Shown here: positions 25,752-34,174 of the stretch, in pieces
Position numbering within the stretch: the first letter of the stretch is position 1
How the letters are laid out: each line of letters opens with the position of its first letter
Assembly: GCA_964510955.1 (NCBI GenBank)
Contig: CAZEDW010000033.1
Location: 1 to 48,594, forward strand
Reading direction: 5' to 3'
Source of the DNA: JAFLCM01 sp964510955
GTDB lineage: Bacteria; Planctomycetota; Phycisphaerae; Phycisphaerales; UBA1924
Length of the DNA stretch: 48,594 nt
Position numbers and translations under genes: made by a program
The notes under the pieces: generated by a model
Told to the model about the DNA's origin: nothing
Database searches by the model: none
What the model saw: only the letters and a program-made list of their open reading frames with translations

Positions 25752-26031
25752 AGCGTGACTGTGCGGCGGAGGAGCCCGAGTAGTTTGGAAGGCCGCCAGG
25801 GTGGAGAGCCCCTCGTTTCGACCTATCTGGCTCGTGGGCACGGGCTCGGCATAGCGGGGCGGGTCGATGTGGTTGCGTTCCTCATTATTCTTGAGCATTT
25901 AGCAAGTCGAATCGGCACGCGACCCGAAACCGCAGCGGCGTTATCATCTGGTGTCCCGTCCCCCGCGCCCGACCCCGCCCCACGGTTCACCGTAGAACTC
26001 CGGCGTCGCGCCCGAGGCTCACGAGCATCTC
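25752..26031. other. Intergenic region upstream of ptsI
   Basis: About 280 nt. It includes an AT-richer stretch near 25875-25915 that may hold the ptsI promoter (TTGCGT with a weak -10), but no convincing pair is seen. No gene is supported on either strand. Confidence 0.4.
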
Positions 26032-27795
26032 ATGCGCGAGTTCCGCGGCATCCCTGTTTCTTCCGGCATCGCCATTGGGCGGGTGTTCCTGCTCGATGAC
26101 GTGAAGGTGCGCGTGCCGCGCAGGACGATCCCCGACACTCAGATTGCTTCCGAGCAGGCCCGCCTGGCTGCGGCCATCGAGGGCGCGCGGGGGGACGTCG
26201 AGCTGTCGCGTGTCGAGGCCGAGCAGTCGCTGGGTGAGGAAGCCGCCAAGATCTTCGCCTTCCACCTGGGCATGCTCGCCGACAAGTCGCTCACGGGGCC
26301 GATGACCAAGCGGATCCAGGCGGAGAAGGTGACGGCGGAGTTCGCGGCGCAGGAGCAGTTCCGCTCGGTGGCGGCGATGTTCTCCAAGATGAAGGACGCC
26401 ACCCTCCAGACCAAGGTGGACGACATCTGGGACCTCGAGCGGCGGGTGCTCAACCGGCTTATCGGCGAGCACACCGGCGGGCTGAGCAAGCTCGACCACG
26501 AGTGTATCGTCATCGCGCACGACCTCACGCCGAGCCAGGCGGCGGCGTTCCCCAAGAAGCACGTCCTGGCGTTCGCGACCGATCTGGGCGGGCAGACATC
26601 GCACACGGCGATCTTCGCCCGCGCGCTTGACATCCCGGCGGTGGTGGGGATGGGCCAGCTCTCGGAGATGGCCGAGGAAGGCGACTGGATCATCCTCGAC
26701 GGGGACCGGGGCATCGCCATCCTGCGCCCGGACAGCGAGACGCTCGAGCAGTACCGCGGCTACAAGCAGAAACAGGACGTTTTCGATGTCTCGCTGGGTG
26801 AGTTGCGGGAGCAGCCCGCCGTCACCACCGACGGCGTGCTCATCCACCTGCACGGCAACATCGAGTTCGCCCGCGAGATCGACAACATCCGCGAGGACGG
26901 CGGCGACGGCGTGGGGCTGTTCCGCACCGAGTTCCTGTGGCTCACCAGCGACCACGAGCCGACCGAGGAGGAGCAGTTCGAGGAATACAAGCTGGCGGTG
27001 GAGAAGGCCGCGGGGATGCCCGTCACGCTGCGCACCTTCGACCTGGGGGCCGACAAGTACACGCAGGAGCGGGCCATGAACCCGGAGCGCAACCCGTTCC
27101 TGGGCCTGCGCTCGATCCGTTACTGCCTGCAGAACGTCACGATGTTCAAGCGGCAGTTGCGGGCGGTGATGCGGGCCAGCGCGTTCGGGACGCTGAAGAT
27201 CATGTTCCCGCTGGTCACGTCGATCTTTGAGCTGCGCCAGGCCAAGATGATCCTGAACGACGTGCGCGAGGACCTCGAAGAGGAAGGGATCAAGTTCGAT
27301 CGGGGCGTGAAGGTGGGGATCATGGTCGAGACGCCGGCGGCGGCGGTGATGGCCGCCGCGTACGCCCGCGAGGTCGATTTCTTCTCGATCGGGACCAACG
27401 ACCTGGTGCAGTACACGCTGGCGGTGGACCGGACCAACGAGCGGGTGGCCCCGCTGTACACCCCGGCCCACCCGGCGGTGATCCACCTGATCAAGGACGT
27501 GGTGCGTGCGGCCCGGCGTGCGGAGGTGGATGTTTCGCTGTGTGGAGAGGTCGCCGGGGACCCGGAGTTCACGATGTTGCTCATCGGGCTGGGATTGCGT
27601 ACCCTATCGGTGACACCCAGCCGGATCCCGTACCTCAAGCGCGTGGTCCGGAATGTCGATATCGGTCAGTGCGAGCGGTTGGCCAGAACGGTCGGCTCGT
27701 TCGATTCCGAACGTCAGGTCGCGGCGTTTCTCCGCGACCGGTCAAGGAAAATGTTCCCCGAGCTGTTCGACGGTCGTTCCGTCGATGAGCACTAG
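26032..27795 (+). CDS. ptsI: Phosphoenolpyruvate-protein phosphotransferase (PTS enzyme I)
   Basis: A 587-residue protein of normal enzyme I length. It takes phosphate from PEP and passes it to HPr, either for sugar uptake or for regulatory (PTSNtr-like) relays. The N-terminal swivelling domain carries the phosphohistidine in GGQTSHTAI near residue 195. The PEP-binding TIM barrel shows GVGLFRTEFLW, LRTFDLGADKY, GIMVETPAAAVMA, FFSIGTNDLVQY and the catalytic Cys in SLCGEVAGDPEFT. No HPr, EII or HPr kinase gene lies in the window. Start ATG 26032 (MREFRGIPVSSGIAIG) fits the family well. Confidence 0.95.
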   Translation: MREFRGIPVSSGIAIGRVFLLDDVKVRVPRRTIPDTQIASEQARLAAAIEGARGDVELSRVEAEQSLGEEAAKIFAFHLGMLADKSLTGPMTKRIQAEKVTAEFAAQEQFRSVAAMFSKMKDATLQTKVDDIWDLERRVLNRLIGEHTGGLSKLDHECIVIAHDLTPSQAAAFPKKHVLAFATDLGGQTSHTAIFARALDIPAVVGMGQLSEMAEEGDWIILDGDRGIAILRPDSETLEQYRGYKQKQDVFDVSLGELREQPAVTTDGVLIHLHGNIEFAREIDNIREDGGDGVGLFRTEFLWLTSDHEPTEEEQFEEYKLAVEKAAGMPVTLRTFDLGADKYTQERAMNPERNPFLGLRSIRYCLQNVTMFKRQLRAVMRASAFGTLKIMFPLVTSIFELRQAKMILNDVREDLEEEGIKFDRGVKVGIMVETPAAAVMAAAYAREVDFFSIGTNDLVQYTLAVDRTNERVAPLYTPAHPAVIHLIKDVVRAARRAEVDVSLCGEVAGDPEFTMLLIGLGLRTLSVTPSRIPYLKRVVRNVDIGQCERLARTVGSFDSERQVAAFLRDRSRKMFPELFDGRSVDEH

Positions 27796-28192
27796 CGTGC
27801 TCCGGCCCTCGGGGTGAGGATTCATCCGCCCGACTCGCCGCCGCCCCCCGCAACAGGATCGGGCGCAGCGACCGGACGGTGTGCGACGGCGGGCCGCAGG
27901 GCGGCCCCCCGGGTGCGGAACCTTGAGAAGTCGGGCGCGGCCCACGCGGCACGCGGACTGGCTTCGGAGAGGGTTCCCCCGGCGGGCGTTCCGGCTTCCG
28001 ACGCAAGAACCGGGCTGGCGGTCCGCGAGACGGGCCGAGCCCATCGCCAGGCGATCCACGCTGTGATTGCACACTCCGGCTGTTCACGCAGACTGACCGC
28101 GAACGGGCCTTCGCCCGACCGCGCGGTGCCAGTCCGCGCACGCGCCGGGGGGCATCCATAGCACGGACGCCTCGCATGATTGCGAGGATTTC
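27796..28192 (+). promoter_or_regulatory. Long structured leader of the RNase E/G gene
   Basis: A 397-nt spacer with no convincing gene. It holds a perfect GGGCCGC-AGG-GCGGCCC hairpin at 27891-27907 and ends with a hairpin over the ribosome site at 28170-28187. Proteobacterial rne mRNA carries a long structured 5' leader used for self-regulation; a similar role here is inference. Confidence 0.5.
28170..28187 (+). promoter_or_regulatory. Hairpin covering the ribosome binding site of the RNase E/G gene
   Basis: CCTCGCA-TGAT-TGCGAGG is a perfect seven-pair stem with a four-base loop. Its 3' arm contains GAGG (28184-28187), the Shine-Dalgarno sequence for the ATG at 28193, so the site is hidden when the hairpin forms. 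Confidence 0.75.
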
Positions 28193-31120
28193 ATGTCAGA
28201 TTCGAAGATGCTCATCAACTACGTCCCCGGCGAAGAGTGCCGGGTGGCGGTCGTGTCCGAGGACCGGCTCGAGGAACTCCACCACGAGCGGGCCAACGCC
28301 ACCAGCCTCGTCGGCAACATCTACGTCGGCAAGGTGATGAACGTCGAGCCGGCCATCCAGGCGGCGTTCGTTGACTTCGGCATCGGCAACAACGGGTTCC
28401 TGCACGTCTCGGACGTGCACCCGCAGTACTTCCCGGGCGAGGACGAGGAAACCACCGAGCGCATCGGCAAGAAGACCCCCCGGCGCGAGCGTCCGCCGAT
28501 CCAGCACTGCCTGAAGCGCGGGCAGGAGGTCCTGGTGCAGGTGCTCAAGGAAGGCATCAGCACCAAGGGGCCGACGCTTACGAGCTACTTGAGCATCCCG
28601 GGTCGCTACCTCGTGATGCTGCCGCAGATGGACAAGAGCGGCGTGTCCAAAAAGGTCGAGGACGAGGAGGCCCGCAAAGAAATGAAGGCGGTGCTCGACC
28701 AGCTCGAGCTGCCCGAGGGGTTCGGCTTCATCGTGCGGACCGCGGGCATCGGGCGCAACAAGACCGACCTCAAGCGCGACCTGGCGTACCTGCAGCGGCT
28801 GTGGACCGACATCGAAAAGCGGCGCAGCAGCGGGAGCGGGCCGCGGCTGCTGTACGCCGAGAGCGACCTGCTGATGCGGGCGCTCCGCGACATCTGGAAC
28901 ACAGAGATCGCCGAGATCGTGATCGACAACGAGGCGGCGATCAAGCGCGCGGCGCGGTTCATGAAGATCGTGTCGCCGCGCGGGACGACCAAGCTGCTGC
29001 ACTACAACCTGGGCGCGCCGATGTTCCACGCGTTCGGGATCGAGGAGCAGATCGAGCGGATCCACGCCCGCGAGGTCCCGCTGCCCTCGGGCGGGTACCT
29101 GGTGATCGACGAGGCCGAGGCGCTGGTGGCGATCGACGTGAACAGCGGCAAGAGCCGCGAGAGCCGCGACGCCGAGACCAACGCGTTCCGGACCAATCAG
29201 GAGGCCGTCGACGAGATCTGCCGTCAGCTCAAGCTGCGCGACGTGGGCGGGCTGGTGCTGTGCGACCTGATCGACATGTCCAACCGCAAGCACCGCAAGG
29301 ACATCGAGGCGCAGTTCAAAGAGCGGTTGAAGCGCGACCGGGCCGCCACGCGCACCCTTCCGGTCAGCGAGTTCGGCATCGTCGAGATGACGCGTCAGCG
29401 GATGAAGGGCAGCTTCCAGAGCCACCACTTCGCGGGCTGCCCGGCGTGCCAGGGGCGCGGCAAGCTCCGCAAGCCCGACTCGGTTGCCGGCGACGCGATG
29501 CGCGAGCTGCAGGCTCTGCTCGATCGCCCACAAGTGGCGAAGGTTGAGATGGTGGTCTCGCCGCGGATGGGCGGCGAACTGCTGAGCACCAAGCGCCAGG
29601 CGATCTCCCGCCTGGAGTTTCACAGCAAGAAGCACGTGGACGTGCGCATCAGCGACGCGGTGGCCGTGGACCGCGTGAGCTTCTACGCCTACGACGGGTC
29701 CGGGGCCGACATCGAGCTGGAGAAGCTGAACAAGCCCAAGGTGCCCAGAGACCTGCCGGAGTGGAAGTACGCCGTCGCGACCAGGGACGAGAACGAGAGC
29801 GACTGGGCCGTTGACACGGCGCGCGAGCCCAGCGAGCTGCCTCCCGAGCTGATGCAGGAGCCGAAGGTCGAGGAACTCGATCTGATCTCCGACGACAACG
29901 AGGGCGACGAGCAGGGATGGGTCACGGCGCGCCAGGACGACCAGCAGCAGGGCTCGGGCGCCGGGGAAGAAGGCGGCAAGCGCCGGCGCCGGCGTCGGCG
30001 TCGCGGTCGGGGTCGCGGCGGAGAGGGCGACGATCAGGCCGGCGGGCGCCAGCCGGGCTCGCAGGGCGGGGCGCCGACGCGTGCACCCGCGCTGGGTCAG
30101 GCCGGGGAGACTGTCAAGGCGGCGCCGCCGGGTGGTTTCGGCTCATGGGACGTCGCTCCGGGTGAGCCGGTGCCAACGCAGAGGTTTGAGTCGAATGAAA
30201 GCGGCGTGCCCGACGACGCGGGCGCGCACCCGCACCAGCAAGGCGATCAAGGCGAGCCCGGCGAGGGCGGGCGCCGGAAGCGCCGGCGGCGTCGCCGGCG
30301 CGGCCGGGGCGGCAGCCCGGACGCCATGAACGGCGGGCCCGCGACGCGCGACGGTGAGACTCCGATTTTCGACGGCGCCGATCAGCCCGGTACGAACGAC
30401 GATTCGCCGTCGCGCGGCGACTCGTGGGATCAGCCCGCGCCGCAGCGGCCCGCCGCGCCTCAGCCGACTCGACAGGGCGCGCGTGCGCCGCAGCCTCCCA
30501 AGCCGCGGATGCAGATGGTTGCACGCAAGCGCGTCAAACTCGACGAGTTTTTCCGCCCCGTGCTGGACGAGAACGGCGAGCCGGTGTACGAGGAGATCAT
30601 GGAGGCCGTGCCGGTGACGGAAGAGCCGGGCGCCCCCGTGAGCGTCGACGCGGCCGACACGGCGCCGCTGCCGATGGATGTGCCGTCGGCCGGTGAGGCC
30701 TCACCGATCCGGAACGCGGAAGCATCGGACGCCGACCTCGACAGCGACGACGAGAGCGACCAGGAACCTGAGGGCGGCTCCGGCGGCCCCGGGCCGGATC
30801 AGCAGCAGGGCGAAGCCCCGCGCAAGAAGCGTCGCCGACGAGGCCGGCGCGGCAAGGGAGGCGGCGGTCAGCCCAACGCCGGCCCGGCCGGAGCCGGCAA
30901 CCAAGGTCCGGATCGCCAGAACCGCCAGCCCCGCGAGCAGCGCAACGAGCCCCGGCGCGAAGTCGAGGCGAAGTCCTCGTCGCAGCAGGCCCCGGCGGCG
31001 TCCCCCGCCCCCAAAGCTGGCTCCGACGGCGCCAAGCCGTTCAGGCCGCTTTACGGCGCCGGTCGCGCCAAAGTCTCGCCGAGCAAGGCGGCGGTGGCGT
31101 CGCGGTCGAGTCGGGAATAG
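28193..31120 (+). CDS. rne: Ribonuclease E/G family endoribonuclease with Arg-rich C-terminal tail
   Basis: A 975-residue endoribonuclease of mRNA decay and rRNA processing. The S1 domain (VGNIYVGKVMNVEPAIQAAFVDFG, NGFLHVSDVHPQYF) lies at about residues 38-130. The catalytic Asp residues are Asp315 in VAIDVNSGKS and Asp358 in LCDLIDMSN. The Zn-link is Cys416-P-A-Cys419 in GCPACQGRG. This core ends near residue 510. The remaining 460 residues are acidic, Pro/Gln/Gly-rich and disordered, with three Arg blocks near residues 594, 691 and 877 (KRRRRRRRRGRGRGG and two similar). Such tails in RNase E bind RNA and degradosome partners. The rne/rng split is not clear-cut here; the long tail favours an RNase E-like role. 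Start ATG 28193 follows GAGGA. Confidence 0.92.
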   Translation: MSDSKMLINYVPGEECRVAVVSEDRLEELHHERANATSLVGNIYVGKVMNVEPAIQAAFVDFGIGNNGFLHVSDVHPQYFPGEDEETTERIGKKTPRRERPPIQHCLKRGQEVLVQVLKEGISTKGPTLTSYLSIPGRYLVMLPQMDKSGVSKKVEDEEARKEMKAVLDQLELPEGFGFIVRTAGIGRNKTDLKRDLAYLQRLWTDIEKRRSSGSGPRLLYAESDLLMRALRDIWNTEIAEIVIDNEAAIKRAARFMKIVSPRGTTKLLHYNLGAPMFHAFGIEEQIERIHAREVPLPSGGYLVIDEAEALVAIDVNSGKSRESRDAETNAFRTNQEAVDEICRQLKLRDVGGLVLCDLIDMSNRKHRKDIEAQFKERLKRDRAATRTLPVSEFGIVEMTRQRMKGSFQSHHFAGCPACQGRGKLRKPDSVAGDAMRELQALLDRPQVAKVEMVVSPRMGGELLSTKRQAISRLEFHSKKHVDVRISDAVAVDRVSFYAYDGSGADIELEKLNKPKVPRDLPEWKYAVATRDENESDWAVDTAREPSELPPELMQEPKVEELDLISDDNEGDEQGWVTARQDDQQQGSGAGEEGGKRRRRRRRRGRGRGGEGDDQAGGRQPGSQGGAPTRAPALGQAGETVKAAPPGGFGSWDVAPGEPVPTQRFESNESGVPDDAGAHPHQQGDQGEPGEGGRRKRRRRRRRGRGGSPDAMNGGPATRDGETPIFDGADQPGTNDDSPSRGDSWDQPAPQRPAAPQPTRQGARAPQPPKPRMQMVARKRVKLDEFFRPVLDENGEPVYEEIMEAVPVTEEPGAPVSVDAADTAPLPMDVPSAGEASPIRNAEASDADLDSDDESDQEPEGGSGGPGPDQQQGEAPRKKRRRRGRRGKGGGGQPNAGPAGAGNQGPDRQNRQPREQRNEPRREVEAKSSSQQAPAASPAPKAGSDGAKPFRPLYGAGRAKVSPSKAAVASRSSRE

Positions 31121-31150
31121 GCAAAGCGTCCCGCGGCGAGCGCCTCGCGG

Positions 31151-31639
31151 TCAGAACATCCGCTGCTGTTCCTTGACGTCCTTGACCCTCTGGCTCAGCT
31201 CCTCGAGCTGGGCCATGATGTCGCCGACGTTGCGGAACTGGAAGTACTCGCTGGCGAAGCGGACGTAGGCGATCTCGTCGAGGTCCTTCAGGCGTCGCGC
31301 CACCATCTCGCCGATCACGCGGCTCTCCACTTCCCGGTCGAACTGCTTGTGGACCTCTTCCTCGACCTCGTCAACGACCTTGATCTTGGCTTCTTCGGCG
31401 ATCGGGCGCTTGCCGCACGCGGCCCGGAGCCCGCGCAAGACCTTGTCGCGATCGAACGGCACCCGCGACCCATCGCGCTTGATCACGGTGAGCCGAACGG
31501 TTTCCTCGACGCGCTCGTAGGTGGTGTACCGCTTTTTGCACCGCAGGCACTGGCGACGCCGACGGATCACCCGCGAGCCTTCGCTGGCGCGGCTGTCAAT
31601 GACCTTGTCGTCGTCGTGCTCGCAGAAGGGGCAGAGCAT
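31151..31639 (-). CDS. nrdR: Transcriptional repressor NrdR
   Basis: A 162-residue protein, normal for NrdR, which represses ribonucleotide reductase genes in response to ATP/dATP. The zinc ribbon MLCPFCEHDDDKVIDSR to QCLRCKKRYTTYE has Cys pairs at residues 3/6 and 31/34. The ATP-cone (LTVIKRDGSRVPFDRDKVLRGL to YVRFASEYFQFRN) follows. ATG 31639 is certain from the family's MxCPxC start; 64 upstream codons are ignored. No reductase gene is in the window. A possible NrdR-box-like palindrome lies about 90 nt upstream. It is convergent with the RNase E/G gene, 30 nt apart. Confidence 0.96.
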   Translation of the reverse strand: MLCPFCEHDDDKVIDSRASEGSRVIRRRRQCLRCKKRYTTYERVEETVRLTVIKRDGSRVPFDRDKVLRGLRAACGKRPIAEEAKIKVVDEVEEEVHKQFDREVESRVIGEMVARRLKDLDEIAYVRFASEYFQFRNVGDIMAQLEELSQRVKDVKEQQRMF

Positions 31640-31726
31640 GGGCTTTGGGGGCGGTGAGGAGGAAGGCGAAGCGACGAGTGGTGGAGCGGCGTGGCGGTGT
31701 CTACCAGCGGTAGGGGGCCACAGACG

Positions 31727-31742
31727 AGATACTGTATCTTGT
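31727..31742. promoter_or_regulatory. Palindrome upstream of nrdR, possible NrdR box
   Basis: AGATAC-T-GTATCT at 31727-31739 is a perfect inverted repeat, continuing as ACTGTATCTTGT (31731-31742). The latter resembles the centre and right half of the NrdR box (ACACWATATATWGTGT, from memory) at about 11 of 16 positions. It lies between the divergent nrdR and zinc-ribbon genes. Confidence 0.4.
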
Positions 31743-31865
31743 ACGGCACGCCATGTGGCGGCGGAATTCCTAACCATTTGGCGAAATTCGGCGGTCTCCC
31801 GCCTTGAATGCACGGTCTTTTCTGCTGGCAACCGCCAGCCAGCGACCCTTCTTCAGAGCCTAGCC

Positions 31866-32102
31866 ATGGCCAAAAAACCGGTTTGCCTTGTGTGTCAAAA
31901 AGAGATGGTCCGCGGCTTCCTGATCGATCAGGGCGACTACGGCACCCTCCACACCGCCCGATGGTGCCAGGGCGTCCCGCAGCACAGTTTCCTCACCGGG
32001 GAGGTGAAGCAGGAGCAGTTCAAGCACGGCTTCAAGGTGACGGCGTACCGATGCCCCGAGTGCGAGGCGCTGCGGTTGTATGCACCGTCGGGTGGCGAGT
32101 AA
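31866..32102 (+). CDS. Small zinc-ribbon-like protein
   Basis: A 78-residue protein with two Cys pairs, CLVC near residue 7 and CPEC near residue 63, the layout of a small zinc ribbon. Between them lie EMVRGFLIDQGDYGTLHTARWCQG and FKVTAYRC. The pattern C-x-x-C-x(n)-G-x-L with a late C-P-E-C resembles small bacterial proteins of unknown function (DUF6487-like), though I cannot confirm it. The ATG at 31866 is the first one that yields an intact first Cys pair. It is divergent from nrdR and followed by a hairpin at 32150-32180. It probably lies in the cytoplasm, with no signal or membrane segment. Confidence 0.75.
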   Translation: MAKKPVCLVCQKEMVRGFLIDQGDYGTLHTARWCQGVPQHSFLTGEVKQEQFKHGFKVTAYRCPECEALRLYAPSGGE

Positions 32103-32149
32103 CACCCGGTCGCCTAGGCGGCGCTGTCGCGGGTCGTGCCGGACGAAAG

Positions 32150-32180
32150 CGGGCCGACCCGCGTGTTTCGGGTCGGCCCG
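32150..32180. terminator. Hairpin between convergent genes, likely terminator
   Basis: CGGGCCGACCC pairs perfectly with GGGTCGGCCCG around a nine-base loop. It lies between the stop of the zinc-ribbon gene (32102) and that of the dockerin gene (32226). No long T-run follows on either strand, so termination is likely but not assured. Confidence 0.6.
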
Positions 32181-32225
32181 GTTGAGCGCCTTTAGCGCGG
32201 GAGTCGAGCGTCCTCTCTCGCGCGA

Positions 32226-33674
32226 TTACCGGCGCGGGCACTCCCAGCCGAAGCGGGCGAGCAGGCGGGTCAGGTCGGCGGTGTCGACACGACCGTCGCC
32301 GTTGATGTCGCCGGCGCAGTGAACTCGGAAGCACGGGACGCCGAACCGCGAGAGGATCGCGGTGAGGTCGGCGGTGTTGACGACGCCGTCGCTGTTGAGG
32401 TCTTCGTAGCAGGTGACGATGCCGATGCCGGTGCCCCTCAGCGTCACGTTGACCGGTCCGGCGTTCGAGAGCATCGTGAGCTGCTGCGTGAACTCGCCGG
32501 GGAACTCGGGCTGGAAGAAGTAGGGGTGACCGCTGAACCGTTCGGGCTTGAGCCCGCTGAAGACGCCGTCGCCGTAGCGCATGAACGGGGGCGCGGCCTC
32601 GGGGAACTGCCCGTTGATGGAAGTGTCCGGGTCACTGAGGTTGCCGGTGCCGAGCCAGAGGACTTTCCAGTCGCCGACATCGACGTCGCCGAAATCAAGC
32701 TCGGCGACCCCGAGCCGGACTTGAGCGGTCGTGACGACCCCCGGCGAGCCGGAGTGGTCGCCGGTGCCGCCGGGGTTGACGCAGAGCCCGACACCGGTGA
32801 TCTCGTTGGTGGACTGGACGGCGATGCGTCCGCCGCCGCCGCCGCCGCCGTTGCCCGGGCCCGCTCCGCCGCTGACGCCGCCGTCGGCGCTGACGGCGCC
32901 CGAGCCGATGTTGACGATCGCTCCGTGGAGCAGGACGCCGCCGCCCGCGCCGCCCGAGGCGTAGAGGGTGCCGTTGTAGCCCGCGGCGCCGCCGTTGGCG
33001 GTGATCGCAGCGCCGTCGATGTCCAGGGTTGCCAGCGAGCCGAGCTCGATGGCGCCGCCGCCGGCGCCGCCGCCGCTTCCGGCGGCGTGGACGGTGGCGA
33101 CGGAACCGGTGCCGCCGCTGCCGCCCTCAAGGCGAAGCAGAAGGTTGCCATAGGTATTGCCCACGGCACCGAAGCCCAGGCCCCCGAAGCTGCCGCCGCA
33201 GACGCCCATGGGGGCGCCGCCGACGCCGCCCGACGGGCAGCCGGCGCTTCCGGGCGGGAGGCCGGTGCCGCCGCAGGCGTCGCCCTCGCCACCCGCGCCG
33301 GGCGCGTTGAGTGCGGTGCCGGGGGCCCCGTTGCCGCCGTCATGGCTGATGCAGCCGGCGAACTTCAGGTCGCCCACAGCCAGCAGTGCCACCGGGCGGC
33401 GGCCCTCGATCATCATCTTTACGCCTTTGGGAACCGTCAGCGTCTCGAAGGAGAAGACAAGCACGTTGTCAGCGTGATAGGTTCCAACCAGCGAGACGCC
33501 CGGACCAGTCATCGTCCCGGCGTTGGTGTCGATGGTGTAAGTCCCCGGAACGAACTCCACCTCGCGCAGGACCTGGAAGTCCAGCGGGTTCAGCGGGTCG
33601 GCTCCGACGGGCAGCACCGGGATCGCCAGCCCGGCCGCGGCGGCGAGCAGGCGTGCGTAGTTCGTTCTCGACAT
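32226..33674 (-). CDS. Secreted Gly-rich protein with dockerin-like C-terminus
   Basis: A 482-residue exported protein. ATG 33674 (MSRTNYARLLAAAAGLAIPV) opens a signal peptide; 40 upstream codons are ignored. Residues 25-120 (FQVLREVEFVPGTYTIDTNA, VLVFSFETLTVPKG) recall the start of a beta-helix or adhesin-like domain. Residues 125-330 are very Gly-rich (GGSGGTGSVATVHAAGSGGG, GNGGGGGGGRIAV). Then comes a beta-sandwich segment (GVAELDFGDVDVGDWKVLWL, LRGTGIG) like the ASPM-SPD-2-Hydin fold. The C-terminus has two EF-hand-like repeats, DLNSDGVVNTADL and DINGDGRVDTADL, the dockerin-like pair. It is a surface or matrix protein in all likelihood; its partners are unknown. Confidence 0.8.
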   Translation of the reverse strand: MSRTNYARLLAAAAGLAIPVLPVGADPLNPLDFQVLREVEFVPGTYTIDTNAGTMTGPGVSLVGTYHADNVLVFSFETLTVPKGVKMMIEGRRPVALLAVGDLKFAGCISHDGGNGAPGTALNAPGAGGEGDACGGTGLPPGSAGCPSGGVGGAPMGVCGGSFGGLGFGAVGNTYGNLLLRLEGGSGGTGSVATVHAAGSGGGAGGGAIELGSLATLDIDGAAITANGGAAGYNGTLYASGGAGGGVLLHGAIVNIGSGAVSADGGVSGGAGPGNGGGGGGGRIAVQSTNEITGVGLCVNPGGTGDHSGSPGVVTTAQVRLGVAELDFGDVDVGDWKVLWLGTGNLSDPDTSINGQFPEAAPPFMRYGDGVFSGLKPERFSGHPYFFQPEFPGEFTQQLTMLSNAGPVNVTLRGTGIGIVTCYEDLNSDGVVNTADLTAILSRFGVPCFRVHCAGDINGDGRVDTADLTRLLARFGWECPRR

Positions 33675-34017
33675 GGGATGCCTCCGCACCAGGTTGGTTC
33701 GGGCGACCGACCGGGATGGGGCAGAGCGAAAGCGCCGCCCATCGGGCCGACGCCGTCGTGGCTCACCTGAGGAGTCACGGTCGCGGGTTCCCAAGCTCCC
33801 TCCCCCGGGGCGGAAAGGCTCGGTTCCGCGGATTGCATGACGCTATTCCGCCGACCCGCTCGGACCAGTGCGGGACTCCGTTGAGGCGTTGGATTCGGGG
33901 TGGGTTCCCCTCGTTTCGCGGCGAATCGTTGAACTGGCGGCTGGTCGTTGCCGTGGCAAGCTCGCGCCGGTAGACTGTTGTCGTGCTGATGTTGACTACC
34001 ACGTCCCCCACCTGACA

Positions 34018-34047
34018 CTCCGCCGCCCCCGCCGGGCCGCGGCGGAG
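34018..34047 (+). promoter_or_regulatory. First hairpin of the thrS leader
   Basis: CTCCGCCGC pairs perfectly with GCGGCGGAG around a 12-base loop that itself holds a small CCC/GGG pairing. It lies 20 nt before the second hairpin. Confidence 0.6.
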
Positions 34048-34067
34048 ATGGCCTTGACCGAACCTCC

Positions 34068-34095
34068 ACAAGCCCGGCGACCCTGCCGGGCTTGT
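34068..34095 (+). promoter_or_regulatory. Second hairpin of the thrS leader, attenuator-like
   Basis: ACAAGCCCGGC pairs perfectly over eleven bases with GCCGGGCTTGT around the loop GACCCT. A T-rich tail, TTGCTTTCC, follows. No plus-strand gene ends upstream, so it would act within the thrS transcript. Confidence 0.65.
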
Positions 34096-34174
34096 TTGCT
34101 TTCCGCCCCCGCTTCAGAACTATCCCCGCCCCCACCGCGAACCTCGCGTCTCCGCGGCGAACCCCCATCCCCCC

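Larger units (their letters stand above)
33675..34174 (+). promoter_or_regulatory. Divergent control region and thrS leader
   Basis: This 500-nt spacer separates the dockerin gene from thrS. No gene is supported in it. The thrS-proximal part contains two consecutive perfect hairpins (34018-34047 and 34068-34095), which suggests regulation in the mRNA leader. No clear -35/-10 pair was identified. Confidence 0.5.

Noticed and set aside
25987..27486. 499-codon open frame antisense to ptsI
   Set aside because: ptsI is certain from its motifs; the antisense frame has none.
28196..29635. 479-codon open frame antisense to the RNase E/G gene
   Set aside because: It mirrors the conserved catalytic core and has no features of its own.
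32821..33075. CCG-triplet runs as an expanded repeat element
   Set aside because: They encode poly-Gly of the dockerin protein in frame and are explained by Gly codon choice in high-GC DNA.
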